NCBI RefSeq assembly: GCF_001039355.2
Contig: NW_019776135.1
Location: 554,862-618,861, forward strand
Direction: 5' to 3'
Source of the DNA: Lingula anatina
Taxonomy: Eukaryota; Brachiopoda; Lingulata; Lingulida; Lingulidae
DNA length: 64,000 nucleotides
Part shown: positions 53,465-64,000 of the stretch, one piece after another
Layout of the letters: each line of letters opens with the position of its first letter
How positions within the stretch are numbered: the first letter of the stretch is position 1
The notes under the pieces: model-generated
Told to the model about the DNA's origin: nothing
Seen by the model: only the letters and a program-made list of their open reading frames with translations
Databases searched by the model: none
Position numbers and translations under genes: made by a program

Positions 53465-54646
53465 ATTGGAAGAGCACTGGTCAGATCTGTGGGGGAAAGT
53501 ACTTAAAGGGACAACAACTCTTCGTATGAAATCTATATTTCACAATAAATAGAATGTAAACAACTAATAGAACTAAAATACATTCTATTTTACCACAAAA
53601 ACGGCAGTTATAGCAATTATTATGAAATCTGTGCTTGTCATCGGACCACGTGACCTCTTAAGAGATTATTACAAAAAATAAAACAAAATTTTTAGAAAAA
53701 AAAAAACAGGGACTAACTTTGAATGTAGAAATGGATTCATTAACCATTGGCAGGGATGGGAAAATTGTCGTTTACCCCAGGACACTTTTTTTTTGGCCAA
53801 AACGAACAGTTGTTTTCCTTTTAAGTTAAAAAGTTGACCACCATCGAATTGAAAAATCAGGGTACTTGTCAAAGGTCGAGCCAAGAGATAAAATGTTTTT
53901 GTATGATTCAATGAAAATTTGCGACAAAAACGAATATCCCCTTTCTTGCAAAGCGACTATTTTCTGAAAAAAAAAAAAAAATTAATGGAGTAGATTCACA
54001 AAGCTCATTTAGGGCTGTAGCATTTACTTCCATTATCTACGTTCATCTAAAAACGAGAATGTCCTGATGATATTCGTAATATTAAGTAAAAAAAGATGCA
54101 TAAAACACCCACATTGATTTAGCGTATGAGAAACAAAATTTTAAGTGAAGATAAACTTTCAATTGCGACAGGAGTGAAATAAAAACAAACATGGAATATT
54201 GCAGTAGATGCGTAGGCCCTATAACAACAACATTTGAATGAGAATGTGTTTAATATGTGCTTTGAAAATTACAAAATTTGTGTTTCGTCGTCCGAAATGC
54301 ATATTACAATGTGCATGCAATTACATCCAATTATTTTCATGGTATTTATGTATTTTAAGTGATGTGCCATCGCAGAGGATCTTACTGCTAATGCGGCAGA
54401 CGAAGACCATACGAAACTCGTGCATTTGTTTACATCGAACAGCTGATGACCTGCAGCTGTCAATCAAATTTGAACTTTGACCCGCACAGAATATTTAAAG
54501 AAATTCTGCTAATATATGTAATATATTTGATCATATTTGATTAATTCAAGTATGAAATTAACTTAAATAACGCTGAAAAGTTCAGTTACGGTACCATTTT
54601 ATTAATTAGAAGCTTTTACATGAATTCCTAATACCTACCTCAACCA
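53465..54646. other. Intergenic region between the sushi gene and UBE2H
   Basis: AT-rich, no supported gene or element; short ORFs on both strands lack domains. Confidence 0.5.
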
Positions 54647-54695
54647 GTCACGTGACAGGTTGACGTCACCCAGGAGATACGTCCGCCATTATTAT
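54647..54695 (+). promoter_or_regulatory. UBE2H core promoter: E-box, CRE and YY1-like site
   Basis: gtcacgtgac (54647-54656) is a palindromic CACGTG E-box. tgacgtca (54661-54668) is a full CRE. ccgccattatt (from 54683) fits the YY1 consensus CCGCCATNTT. All lie within 120 bases upstream of the start codon; no TATA box. Typical of a ubiquitously expressed gene. Confidence 0.6.
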
Positions 54696-54764
54696 TATTA
54701 TTATTGCGAAGAGGGGCCAAGTGTAAAAAAAATATCCGAAAAACGTAACTCCGCAGCTAAAGAT

Positions 54765-56495
54765 ATGTCATCACCGAGCCCAGGGAAGAGACGAATGGAC
54801 ACAGACGTCGTGAAACTGTATCCTTACTCGTTATTTCATTTGATAAGGGAGAATTCTTTTGATGAACTTGGACCTAGCCCAACTGAGATCGAGGTGTCGA
54901 CTAAACTGCTAAGTTTATGTCGACCTCGTTCAGCTGTATGCAGCAACTTAAGAATAGCGTCACATTTTGTTGGGAAATCTTACTAAGAATATAGTTTTAT
55001 ATCTTTTGATTGTGTGTTTAATGTTTGACACAGTAAATTATAGTGTAGTGGAACGACATGTATGGCATGAAATGTTAGATCAATCTGTTGCGTCGCAAAC
55101 CCCCCCCCCTCCACTCCAAAACTCATTAATTGCAGTTGAAGCTACTTTGGATATATATTCATTCCAAATACCCTCCCAAGTTGACAAGTCGGCATGTTAG
55201 GAAAGATCATTTTGCCAATAACATCTTAATTGCAACAATTTTGCAGTGTAAATTTATTTATTTTTTGTTTTTGCATGATAATTTGCTATTTGTATTTCCA
55301 TCAGAGCAGTTATTACCAACATATACAATAAATGGACATGTGTCTGCAGTTAATGCTGCATTGTTTGCTGGATAAAGATGGGGCATGATAAATGGTGAAA
55401 TGGTGTGACATCATCATACCTTATTATATACCAGGTGCTTGTGGGCCTATTCCTGGCAAGACGTCCCTTGTGTGAAAAATTGATGTTTTGTTTTTTGCCT
55501 TGAATCTGAAGCCTTAACCCTAAGTACTTGTGTCCCTGGGATGTGAGAACAAAATCTATCTCTGACTACAGGGTTAAACTTGTAAAACAGCCAGAGTCCT
55601 GGTGTTTTCTTGTCCAATGAGGCAGTCCCTTTTTATGTATTAACCTATAGCCAGATGTGATAATTATAATGCCTAACTGGATAGAAGATATACCTACATA
55701 TGGCAAAGCACATGTACATTTAGTCATAGACACACATAGAATGTGATTGATATGCTGATAAAATCCATGTTTTTTTTTTTTCTAACGAGCTTGCTTTTGC
55801 TTGTGTGTGCATGAAATTATAATATTTGTTGTCTGTATTTCAGCACTGTAGTCAAGTACACTGTAATAAGATTTGTCTGTTCTTTAGCTGGTAATATTCA
55901 AACCTAATCCACTGTAAGATTTCTGCGTTTCATGTGGAGTTCTTCTTTGGAATTGATAAATTGAGAGTAAGTAATGAAAGTGAGTTTTTGGAAAAATCCG
56001 AAGGAGTCCAGATATTGGTCTTTGGAATTTTTTTTCTAAAGGCTCATTCCCATTGAACCTATCTGTCTGCATAGGTCTATCCAATTTTGCAGGGACTCGC
56101 TGAATGCAATCAATGTAATACGTCCCCTACTGGCATTAAGTAGGACACAGAAAAGCTGGTGATTATATGACTACATTGGAAAAGAAATATTTGAATAGTT
56201 GTGCTAATTGAATGCACAGCAATAATGTGCCCTACATTGCTTACATTACTATGCCATTTTGTGGACTTTTATACCAAAAATTTGAAAAAAGTGCAGTTGA
56301 TGATTAATTTTGTTTATTCATTGTCATGTCAACTTTACTTGAATCTATTAATAAAAAAACTAGTGGAAGTGGTTTACATGAATTAAAGGGAATCCACACT
56401 CACTTCAAGTTCATAGGTAATTCAAAAGATATTGAGCAAACTTGTATTTTGGCTTTCCATCCATTAGAATTAGGATTGGATATTTGATATAGTTC

Positions 56496-56545
<50 letters not shown>

Positions 56546-59500
56546 AGTTAGCTGGACTGTCAAAAAAGAAAGAAAAGAGCAGCTCTTAAATAGCGTTCAG
56601 GTGAAATTCAGGAGAGAAAATGTAGGTTTTCTATCTATTTCAGTGATTACTGTATTCCCATCCCAGTAAAATGCAAAACCAATCTCTCCCAGCCCCTGCT
56701 GAAAGCTGAATGGAGATGAAAACAATGCGCTAGTGTGTTGCTGATTGCAGCCAAGTTAATTTTCTTCCCTTTGAAAGATTACACGTTTTGATATAAAGGA
56801 AAGTGTCGAGAAATATGCTGGATTTTACAATGACCAAGATATTACAAGGCGTTATTAAGGTAAATTTCATACTTGAATTAATATTCAGGGCAAGGCTGTC
56901 TTGCTGTGTATGTGTTATAAAAAAGCCATGCACCTTAAGCATGCATATGTGCATGTATAGTCTTAGTCTGTTCACTCTGTACATGTACATAGTTATTATA
57001 TATGGCACCTTGCCACAGCTGTACACAGAACTATTCTAGTGACACTGTGTTCTTCAGCTTAGTTAACAAAGTGAAATGTTGGTCAGCACTTAATGGCATT
57101 TGGCATCACCTGAGCTGCACTGCCCCCGCTCAAACTGCAGATGCCTACATTCCTGTATGGCCACATTCAGAACAGTTGACTAACTTGTTCGCAGGTCAAA
57201 TATGGCGACCCATTAAAAAGCTTGCTGTAGAATCAGCTAAAAGACACTGAATAGATATCCCATGGGGAAGTATTCAAGTGGGTTGGCCATATTTGACCCT
57301 TGGACTAGTTAGTCCACTTTTCTGAATGCGGCCTATGTGATGTGGTGTACAGTCTGCTGCTGAACTTGTACTGTAACTGTTCAGTTCCTATTGCATAGTT
57401 AGTATGATTATAGGCCCTATCTGATGGTGTGTCCAGGCTCTGGTTCTGGTGCTGTGCACAAAAAGTGGATAGCTGCTCCAGCACCAAACGTGACAATATG
57501 GCCACATTCACATCGAGTTGAGCCATGGTTCTTCAAAGCCACGACCTAAATATGGCGGACGTACATGAAAGGAAAACGGCCAAATCTTTTAATAGTCTCC
57601 CCGCCTCTTACACGCCTCCCCATGTGTCTTCCCAATGTAGCCGAGATTTAATGACTGTACCCTCACAGGGACTACGCATGGGGAGGCGTGTGAGAGGCGG
57701 AGAGACTATCAAAAGATTAGGCGGTTCTCCTTTCATGTACATCCGCCATATTTAGGTCGTGGCTTTGTAGAGCCATGGCTCAACTTGATGTGAATGCGGC
57801 CTATGTGATTGCCACCTAGTCTATTGTAGGTATTTTATTTAAGGGGTATCTGCATGTTATAAAGACCTATATTTTGCAAAATAGATTTCCCCCATTTGGT
57901 GTTTGCATAGTGGATTATTCACTTACTTGACTTAGATATCTGCACGTCCACGATACTGGGTAACAACATTAGGACATGGGCAACATGGAGCCGATCTTGT
58001 GAGCATGCTTTGTGCTTAGAATAAGCATCATATTAAACACATATAAAAATTATCAGGAAAGAGTACACTTAACTTTATAGAGTTGGGAAAGCTCACTGCG
58101 ATCCTAAATCAGCAGTTAAACAGCAATTACATGAAGTCAATTTTCGTGAGTTACAAGCCAAAAAGTGGGGACCGCGTAAAGCTAATTTAATTGGTCTAAT
58201 TTAATATTCATGTGACTGTGTCGTTACATCATCAATGAAATTCTCTTTAAGCTAAGTCCTTGGGCCAAATCTGAATGGGAAAACGAAACTACACGTTAGC
58301 TGTGGTTTCGTTGTCTTGCGAGTCTGGAGGAAACGAAACAGGATTGGGTCATAACATCTGTGATTACCCGCTCAGATGACAGGATTTCCTTACACATTGT
58401 TGTTTTATGAAAAGCAGACTGTATTTCAAATATTTAAATCCCAAAATTGAATGATATGTATGGTTCACGTGTATGGGAGATTTTGTACTGAAGTTGAAAA
58501 CAGAAACAATAGTAACCCACAACAACCTGTTTTCATCATCCATGAAAATTTGTGATGAAGAGCAATTATTGTTTTTCTTAATGTGTCCTAAATGATCCTG
58601 GATATGACCAAAAAAGTGACAATTTTTTGAAAATTTTCTTTTCCACAATATACAGCTGTAAAACTGACTGGTATGTCTGTGTCCCAGATTTAAGCGCTGT
58701 TTTAGGTCATTTTCAGCTAAGAATTAAAAAGTTTAAAATACACAGCAATGCTTGGAAACATAAAATTATCTGTTATAATAAGACAAATCCACCCCTTTCG
58801 CATGAAAGCGCCCCCATTGTAATATATCGCATAGGAATATTTTGACATACTTTCAAAGATGATCAGCCCCTGCTGTTACCCAGAATTGTGGACATGCAAA
58901 TATGTATATTGATTGGTATGTTTGTGCCTACATAAATATGTGCATGTGTGCATTAGTGGGTTCCTAGGTGTATAATACATATTACACGTATACGGTATAC
59001 TGTATGTGTTTATATTTACGCAAATGCATACTAGTATATGATTGTATGTGTGTATTTTATTCAAGATACAAAAACATTTTCTCGTAGTTTGTCCAATTGT
59101 TATACATAACAGAGTATGCATCGTTAGCCATAGGTTCTATGTCTGTGGCCAGTTGAATTTTGTTTGGACCTTCTTGTCAATTTTTCAGAATGTGTAAATT
59201 AAATGGTTTGACATGGCTGTTTTTTTTTTTGTTTTCATACATATGCCAAATACAAATGCAATTATCTTATTGTTTGAAGCATTAGCTGTGGTATAAGTGT
59301 GATAACATTGTGTTATCAGAACCTTGGGTTTGATGAGTGGCATTTGCTTGCTCATTGATTCTGCACAGTTATTTGTGAGGCAGAAGGTTTACTGGGGACA
59401 TGTGTGGAAGTGCAGAGCAAACATGAAGTAGACTGTTTCAGCATCACCACATGTTTGACTAAGATAGTGAGAACAGTACTAGTACATACACAGGTGAAAC

Positions 59501-59649
59501 ATAATGTCTGTGTTTGTAATGTTGCACACACTGTCGTCTTGATATCACAATGTTGATTTCGTTACATTAAAATGCCAACTTGTGCAATTTTTATTTAGAC
59601 CAAAGTGATTTTCAGTTTGGTTTTACTTGATTGATAACTCTCTCTTTCT

Positions 59650-59695
<46 letters not shown>

Positions 59696-62600
59696 ACAAC
59701 GAACACACACATGTTCTCAAAGATAATAGTGCATACGCACACATAATCATATACATGTACAGATGCAAGTGTTGCATTATTAGTGGATTTTGTTGCATTG
59801 TTTAGGTTGTTTAATAATATTCTTAACTACAGTTCAGAATAGAAAGCAAATATGAAGTCACCATCCTCAGTGGACTAAATGAATTTGTTGTCAAGTTCTA
59901 TGGGCCCCAAGGAAGTAAGTATAGAAGTGGTTATATTGGATGTCTTTATATATTATAATGTTTTTTATTGATTTGTCACTTTGGAAAATCTTAGTACCAT
60001 AGGATAAATGTATCTGAAAATAGGAAGTTCTTGTAACAATTTAAAACATTAGATATTATTCGTGTGTTATAGAAATATTGCTGAAATCTATAAAAATTCA
60101 AATTTCAGTCATTTTATTTTTAATTTAAACAAAACCATTGTGGGTATTAATTACATTTTTCACCCATATTACTTTAACCTGGATTTGGCATGTGTTATTT
60201 TGTACAGACACAGATGTGTTTGTACATGTATATAGCCGTCACCTGCATCTCTCATCACCTTCACCAGGCCATCGCCATATTCAATTTCAGAGATAACATG
60301 ATAAGTGGAAAACCATTTTACAATGTCTTCAAACTTACAGAACTGATGAATTTTCATAAAATGCAGGTCAAATTTAGGAATCAGTTTGATAGGTCCATTT
60401 TTCAATAGTTATGCGTTTTTTTTTTCCCTTTTCAGCAACAACAGATAACACATTCAGTGGAAAAACAGTTTATCTATTGTCGTTAAACCTGCAGGAGTGA
60501 TCATTATTACTAAAATACAGATTGAGTTCGAAAACTAGCCTGATTGGGTTATTTTTCTTTAAGATATGCTTTTTTTGTTAAATGAATTTATTTTTGGGTG
60601 GTATAATACACATTTTTAATTTTCTTATTTTCTCATGAAAATTTTCACTTGCAAACTAACAAAAAGTGCCAGTGTATCCTCCATTATGCATACTACAAGT
60701 TAAAAGTCATATACTCAAGTAAAATAAAATTTATAAATATTTGTTGGGGGGGTGGGGCAAATTTTCGGTATGAAATTTTGACTGGGGGAGTCAGATTTTC
60801 ATGTTACACTGGTACCTATTGGGTTAAGGAAAACCATGCCCCTTATTATTCTAAAATTTACAGAAAAAGAAACAGGACTATAATACAGCTTGAACTGGAA
60901 AATCAGTCTAATTGGTGTCTTTGTCTGGAAGTTATTCAGTCATTTGTGAAATGTAAATTTTTCACATATTGGCATTTTCAGTGCGTGACTTAAAACCCCA
61001 CGGGTATGAAGCCAATTTGTAGTTACATTTTCTAAATGTCCATGATAAGTAGATGATTAAAAATCAGTGGTGATTAAGCTGTTTATCATTATGTAATATT
61101 GCATTAAAATTGAGTAAAAACCGACTTTGTGCACTACCTCCACAAATGCTATGAAAGGAAGACTGTGTTTTGTATTATTTTGTATCTTACAAGAATGATT
61201 CTTAGGATTGACATACACTTCATATTGGAAAACCAGCATGATTGGATTATAAGTACCACCAGCGTGTACGCTGGCAGCACTCATGGTTTTAGAATTTTCT
61301 GTGATATTTTCATATTTCTCATTGTGTCATTTTCAAAGTGTAAACTTGAACCCTCATGGGCCTGAAGCCTTATGTAAGTTACATATTCCTAACATCTATA
61401 TTACAATTATTCATTGTATTAATTTAAGTGATCATAATATTAAAACAGTATATTAAAAGTATTCTGATCATTATAGTCCTCTTCAATATCAGTAGTTTGA
61501 TTTGTCTTCCAAAATGATCAGCTATAATTGAGAATGACATGTCAGTAACAAGTTGTAAACCCTTCAATGAAACGGGGATTGACTAGTTTCCAAGTAGTGA
61601 TGGGCGTGCACACTTATACCCCGTTCACACTACGCTCAGTTATCCGGATAAATTGCGAATTAGGTCACAATTCGAATAAATGCAGTAGTGTGAACGCAAG
61701 AGGATTTTTGTAATGCGCATTTTCAAAATCCTGCAAGCGAGGTGGATTTCTAAGCGCGATCCGGATAACTTAGCGGAATCGACACCTGTACAGATCTAAC
61801 TGCGCATGTGTGCAGTTAAGTGCGGGTATCTATGAACGCTTGTTTATTACTTTAGCGATTGCACCAAACGTATTTGGAGGTCACCACTCACTACAACATG
61901 AGGAAACAAACTTATTTTGCCATCTTATACTTCTCAAGAATGCTGGAATGTCTTTAGAGTTGCATTTGTCGTCACAAATTTTTGTTGGCNTATACAGCTT
62001 GAACTGGAAAATCAGTCTAATTGGTGTCTTTGTCTGGAATTTATTCAGTCATTTGTGAAATGTAAATTTTTCACATATTGGCATTTTCAGTGTGTGACTT
62101 AAAACCCCAGGGGTATGAAGCCAATTTGTAGTTATATTTTCTAAATGTCCATGATAAGTATAGTAGATGATTAAAAATCAGTGGTGATTAAGCTGTTAAT
62201 CATTATGTAATATTGCATTAAAATTGAGTAAAAACCGACTTTGTGCACTACCTCCACAAATGCTATGAAAGGAAAACTGTGATTTATATTATTTTGTATC
62301 TTACAAGAATGATTCTTAGGACTGACATACAGCTCATGTTGGAAAACCAGCATGATTGGATTATTAGTACCACCAGCGTGTACGCTGGCAGCACTCATGG
62401 TTTTAGAATTTTCTGTGATATTTTCATATTTCTCATTGTGTCATTTTCAAAGTGTAAACTTGAACCCCCATGGGCCTGAAGCCTTATGTAAGTTACATAT
62501 TCCTAACATCTATATTACAATTATTCATTGTATTAATTTAAGTGATCATAATATTTAAACGGTATATTAAAGGTATTCTGATCATTATAGTCCTATTCAA

Positions 62601-63879
62601 TATCAGTAGTTTGATTTGTCTTCCAAAATGATCAGCTATAATTGAAAATGACATGTCAGCAACAAGTTGTAAACCCTTCAATGAAATGGGGATTGACTAA
62701 TTTCCAAGTAGTGATGGGCGTGCACACTTAATTTTTCGCAAGTAGCTTCCGGTTGAATGGAGCCAAGATTTAGTGACTGTGCCCCTGCAGGGACGACACT
62801 TGAGAAGGGGTGTAAGAGGCAGAGAGACCATAACTGGATTAAGCGGTCTTCCTCTTATGTAGGGTCCGCCATATTTGAACCTTGGACCAGTTTGCACTCG
62901 AATCTTTCATTCTGAATGGGGTCATAGTTGTGCCACAAAACCTGACCAAGTCCCACCATGTAGTTTCAAAAAGTATACCTTTGAGAAATACCAAAGGGTA
63001 TTGTTTCATATTCCCTCCCCCCCCCAAAAAAAAAAATGATATTTAAATAATCATATACATTTATATTGTTGTAGAAATTACTTTTGAGTTTTTATGTGGT
63101 GTTAATTATGCCAGGAAAGGTGTTCATATCCTGTCACATATGAATTTGATAGAACAATAGAAACAAAACTTTTAATTTACATGATTTATATTGATATGCT
63201 ACATAAATGTTACGAAATGTGTGTGTGGATGTGTGTGTGTGTTTCAATATGTATATATCTGCATTTGTGCAAGTTCATGTCACAGTACTTGGTCTGGGTT
63301 GTTTGAAATTCATTTACTCTTTTAAGACTGGTTTTCTATAATGTGGTAACTAGACCTAGCATTCCCATTTTTTGTTCCAGGTGCATATGAAGGTGGTGTG
63401 TGGAAAGTACGTGTTGATTTACCTGATAAGTATCCATTCAAGTCCCCATCTATAGGTAAGCTGGCCAGGCAGTGTGGAATGTTCAAGATGTGACTGGAAT
63501 TCAAGTTTATGTACTTTGTGTACTGTGTACTTCATGGCAGGGTTATACAGGGGTCTCCACTCTATTCTTGCAATAATTTCATAGTAGCTGGCAAGTAGTC
63601 CCCCGAGATGGAATACATATATGATAAAAATGCATTTACATTGGCTGTTTCAGTCAGCCATGGGTTAACCTAATGTGTCTTTAATAAAGAATACTTAAGT
63701 TGAAGTAATGTAGCTTAAAGTTACTTAATTGATAATTATGTATCAGCAAGGCGAAATGGTAACTGAAATCTGCAGTTATGGTAAAAGAAGTTTCAATTTT
63801 CATTTGATATATAGGACAATTTTCTTTATATTCTTCCAGGTTTTATGAACAGAATATACCATCCAAATATTGATGAAGT
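54765..63879 (+). CDS. UBE2H: Ubiquitin-conjugating enzyme E2 H, 5' four exons (partial)
   Basis: Exons 54765-54817, 59838-59914, 63381-63455 and 63840-63879; phases match. The joined protein starts [20 protein letters not shown] and continues through [46 protein letters not shown] and HPNIDEV, the unmistakable N-terminal half of UBE2H. The family charges ubiquitin on a cysteine and passes it on with the CTLH/GID E3 complex. The catalytic cysteine lies in the next exon, beyond the window. The last exon ends in phase 2 (GT before gtaagt). Intron positions are short-exon and conserved-looking. A Ser replaces the Thr often seen after GPQG, a mild change. Confidence 0.95.
56499..56539. repeat. 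(GT)n microsatellite
   Basis: About 20 GT dinucleotides. Confidence 0.95.
57159..57333. mobile_element. MITE with about 54-bp inverted repeats, GGCCRCATTCA termini
   Basis: Left ggccacattcagaacagttgac; right end inverted ggccgcattcagaaaagtggac. The arms extend to gtcaaatatggc. Flanked by TAT on both sides, 175 bp. Confidence 0.8.
57500..57801. mobile_element. MITE with about 125-bp inverted repeats, GGCCRCATTCA termini
   Basis: The arms ggccacattcacatcgagttg and, inverted, ggccgcattcacatcaagttg extend to catggggaggcgtg with about 90 percent identity; the single-stranded form would be a long hairpin. Flanked by TAT. Same family as 57159-57333 and related to the intron-1 clusters at 10800 and 18440. 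Confidence 0.8.
59640..59692. repeat. (CT)n(CA)n compound microsatellite
   Basis: CT repeats followed by CA repeats about 145 bases upstream of UBE2H exon 2. Confidence 0.95.
60594..60811. mobile_element. Solo right arm of the GCCGGTGTAAC foldback family
   Basis: Matches 33285-33525 (taatacacattttt..., ctcatgaaaattttca, gactgggggagtcagattttcatgttacactgg). The left arm is missing. Confidence 0.7.
60883..62730. repeat. About 730-bp near-identical duplication with a single N
   Basis: 60883-61615 and 61992-62730 both run from atacagcttgaactgg to gtgatgggcgtgcacactta. The single N (61990) sits just before the second copy. Confidence 0.85.
61616..61989. mobile_element. Partial transposon inserted between the duplicated copies
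   Basis: Starts ccccgttcacactacgctcagttatccggat and contains tagtgtgaacgc and atccggataact in the opposite orientation, suggesting inverted ends. The right part is cut at the N. It is absent after the second copy of the duplicated block. Confidence 0.4.
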
Positions 63880-64000
63880 GTAAGTATGGATGAAAGGAAC
63901 TGTTAAATATGTTATTAAAAGGCCTTTAGAGCACTATCATGAAACTCAAAAGAGCTGACAACTTGATGTGATTTTCATTTTAGTTTTGAACCTTGGCATG

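Larger units (their letters stand above)
54818..59837. other. UBE2H intron 1 (5.0 kb)
   Basis: AT-rich intron with (GT)n at 56499-56539, (CT)n(CA)n at 59640-59692, two GGCC-ended MITEs (57159-57333 and 57500-57801) and a CCCATT-type MITE fragment at about 56040-56190. No nested gene is supported. Confidence 0.8.
59915..63380. other. UBE2H intron 2 (3.5 kb)
   Basis: Contains a solo foldback arm (60594-60811), an about 730-bp duplication (60883-61615 and 61992-62730) with a single N, a partial transposon (61616-61989) and a MITE-like piece (about 62740-62930). No gene is supported. Confidence 0.75.

Noticed and set aside
54660-54986. 108-codon ORF overlapping UBE2H exon 1
   Set aside because: It includes the true exon 1 residues but reads through the donor at 54817 into the intron; the start used by UBE2H is the internal ATG at 54765.
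63980-64000. Possible next UBE2H exon after ttttag at the window end
   Set aside because: With the phase-2 end of exon 4 the following bases give an early stop and do not encode the expected SGTVCLDV sequence.

Overview
The window looks like nuclear DNA from an invertebrate animal. Genes are split by GT-AG introns. Non-coding DNA is AT-rich and full of non-autonomous DNA transposons (MITEs), microsatellites and tacatgta-like strings. The proteins are mosaic extracellular types (TSP1, peritrophin/CBM14, Ig, trypsin, sushi). I cannot name the species; a lophotrochozoan or invertebrate deuterostome fits the domain mix. Several assembly scars are visible: four single-N joins, two N runs, and near-identical sequence repeated beside most of them.

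Layout. (1) 1827-37457, plus strand: an 8-exon gene that I joined from splice sites and matching phases. It encodes an 843-aa secreted mosaic serine protease: signal peptide, TSP1, CBM14 chitin-binding domain, an unrecognised six-cysteine domain, two Ig domains, trypsin domain. Its first intron is about 30 kb. (2) That intron carries a tandem triplication (units of roughly 7.5-10 kb, about 4.6-31.2 kb). Each unit has one minus-strand gene for a roughly 366-370 aa basic, multi-pass, cysteine-rich membrane protein of a family I do not recognise. Each gene has one large exon (8585-9688, 16564-17670, 23586-24680) and a distant first coding exon of two codons (ATG TCG) beside a conserved NRF-1-like promoter motif. 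A further minus-strand first exon of an unknown gene lies at 4001-4061. (3) 37.5-44.4 kb: intergenic, with an N gap and a 1.4-kb false or allelic duplication. (4) 44443-50703, plus: a 6-exon gene for a 945-aa type I membrane protein with four sushi domains, one membrane span, a cysteine cluster and a long basic, proline-rich cytoplasmic tail. Its 3' flank is repeated exactly across the 51725-52512 N gap. (5) 54765 to beyond the window, plus: the first four coding exons of UBE2H, the ubiquitin-conjugating enzyme E2 H, with an E-box/CRE/YY1 promoter.

The protease and the sushi receptor are neighbours on one strand and both carry recognition domains typical of invertebrate humoral or surface immunity. 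A shared role is only an inference. UBE2H is an unrelated housekeeping gene. The part most likely to be undescribed is the nested, triplicated, antisense membrane-protein family and its mosaic sequence history.
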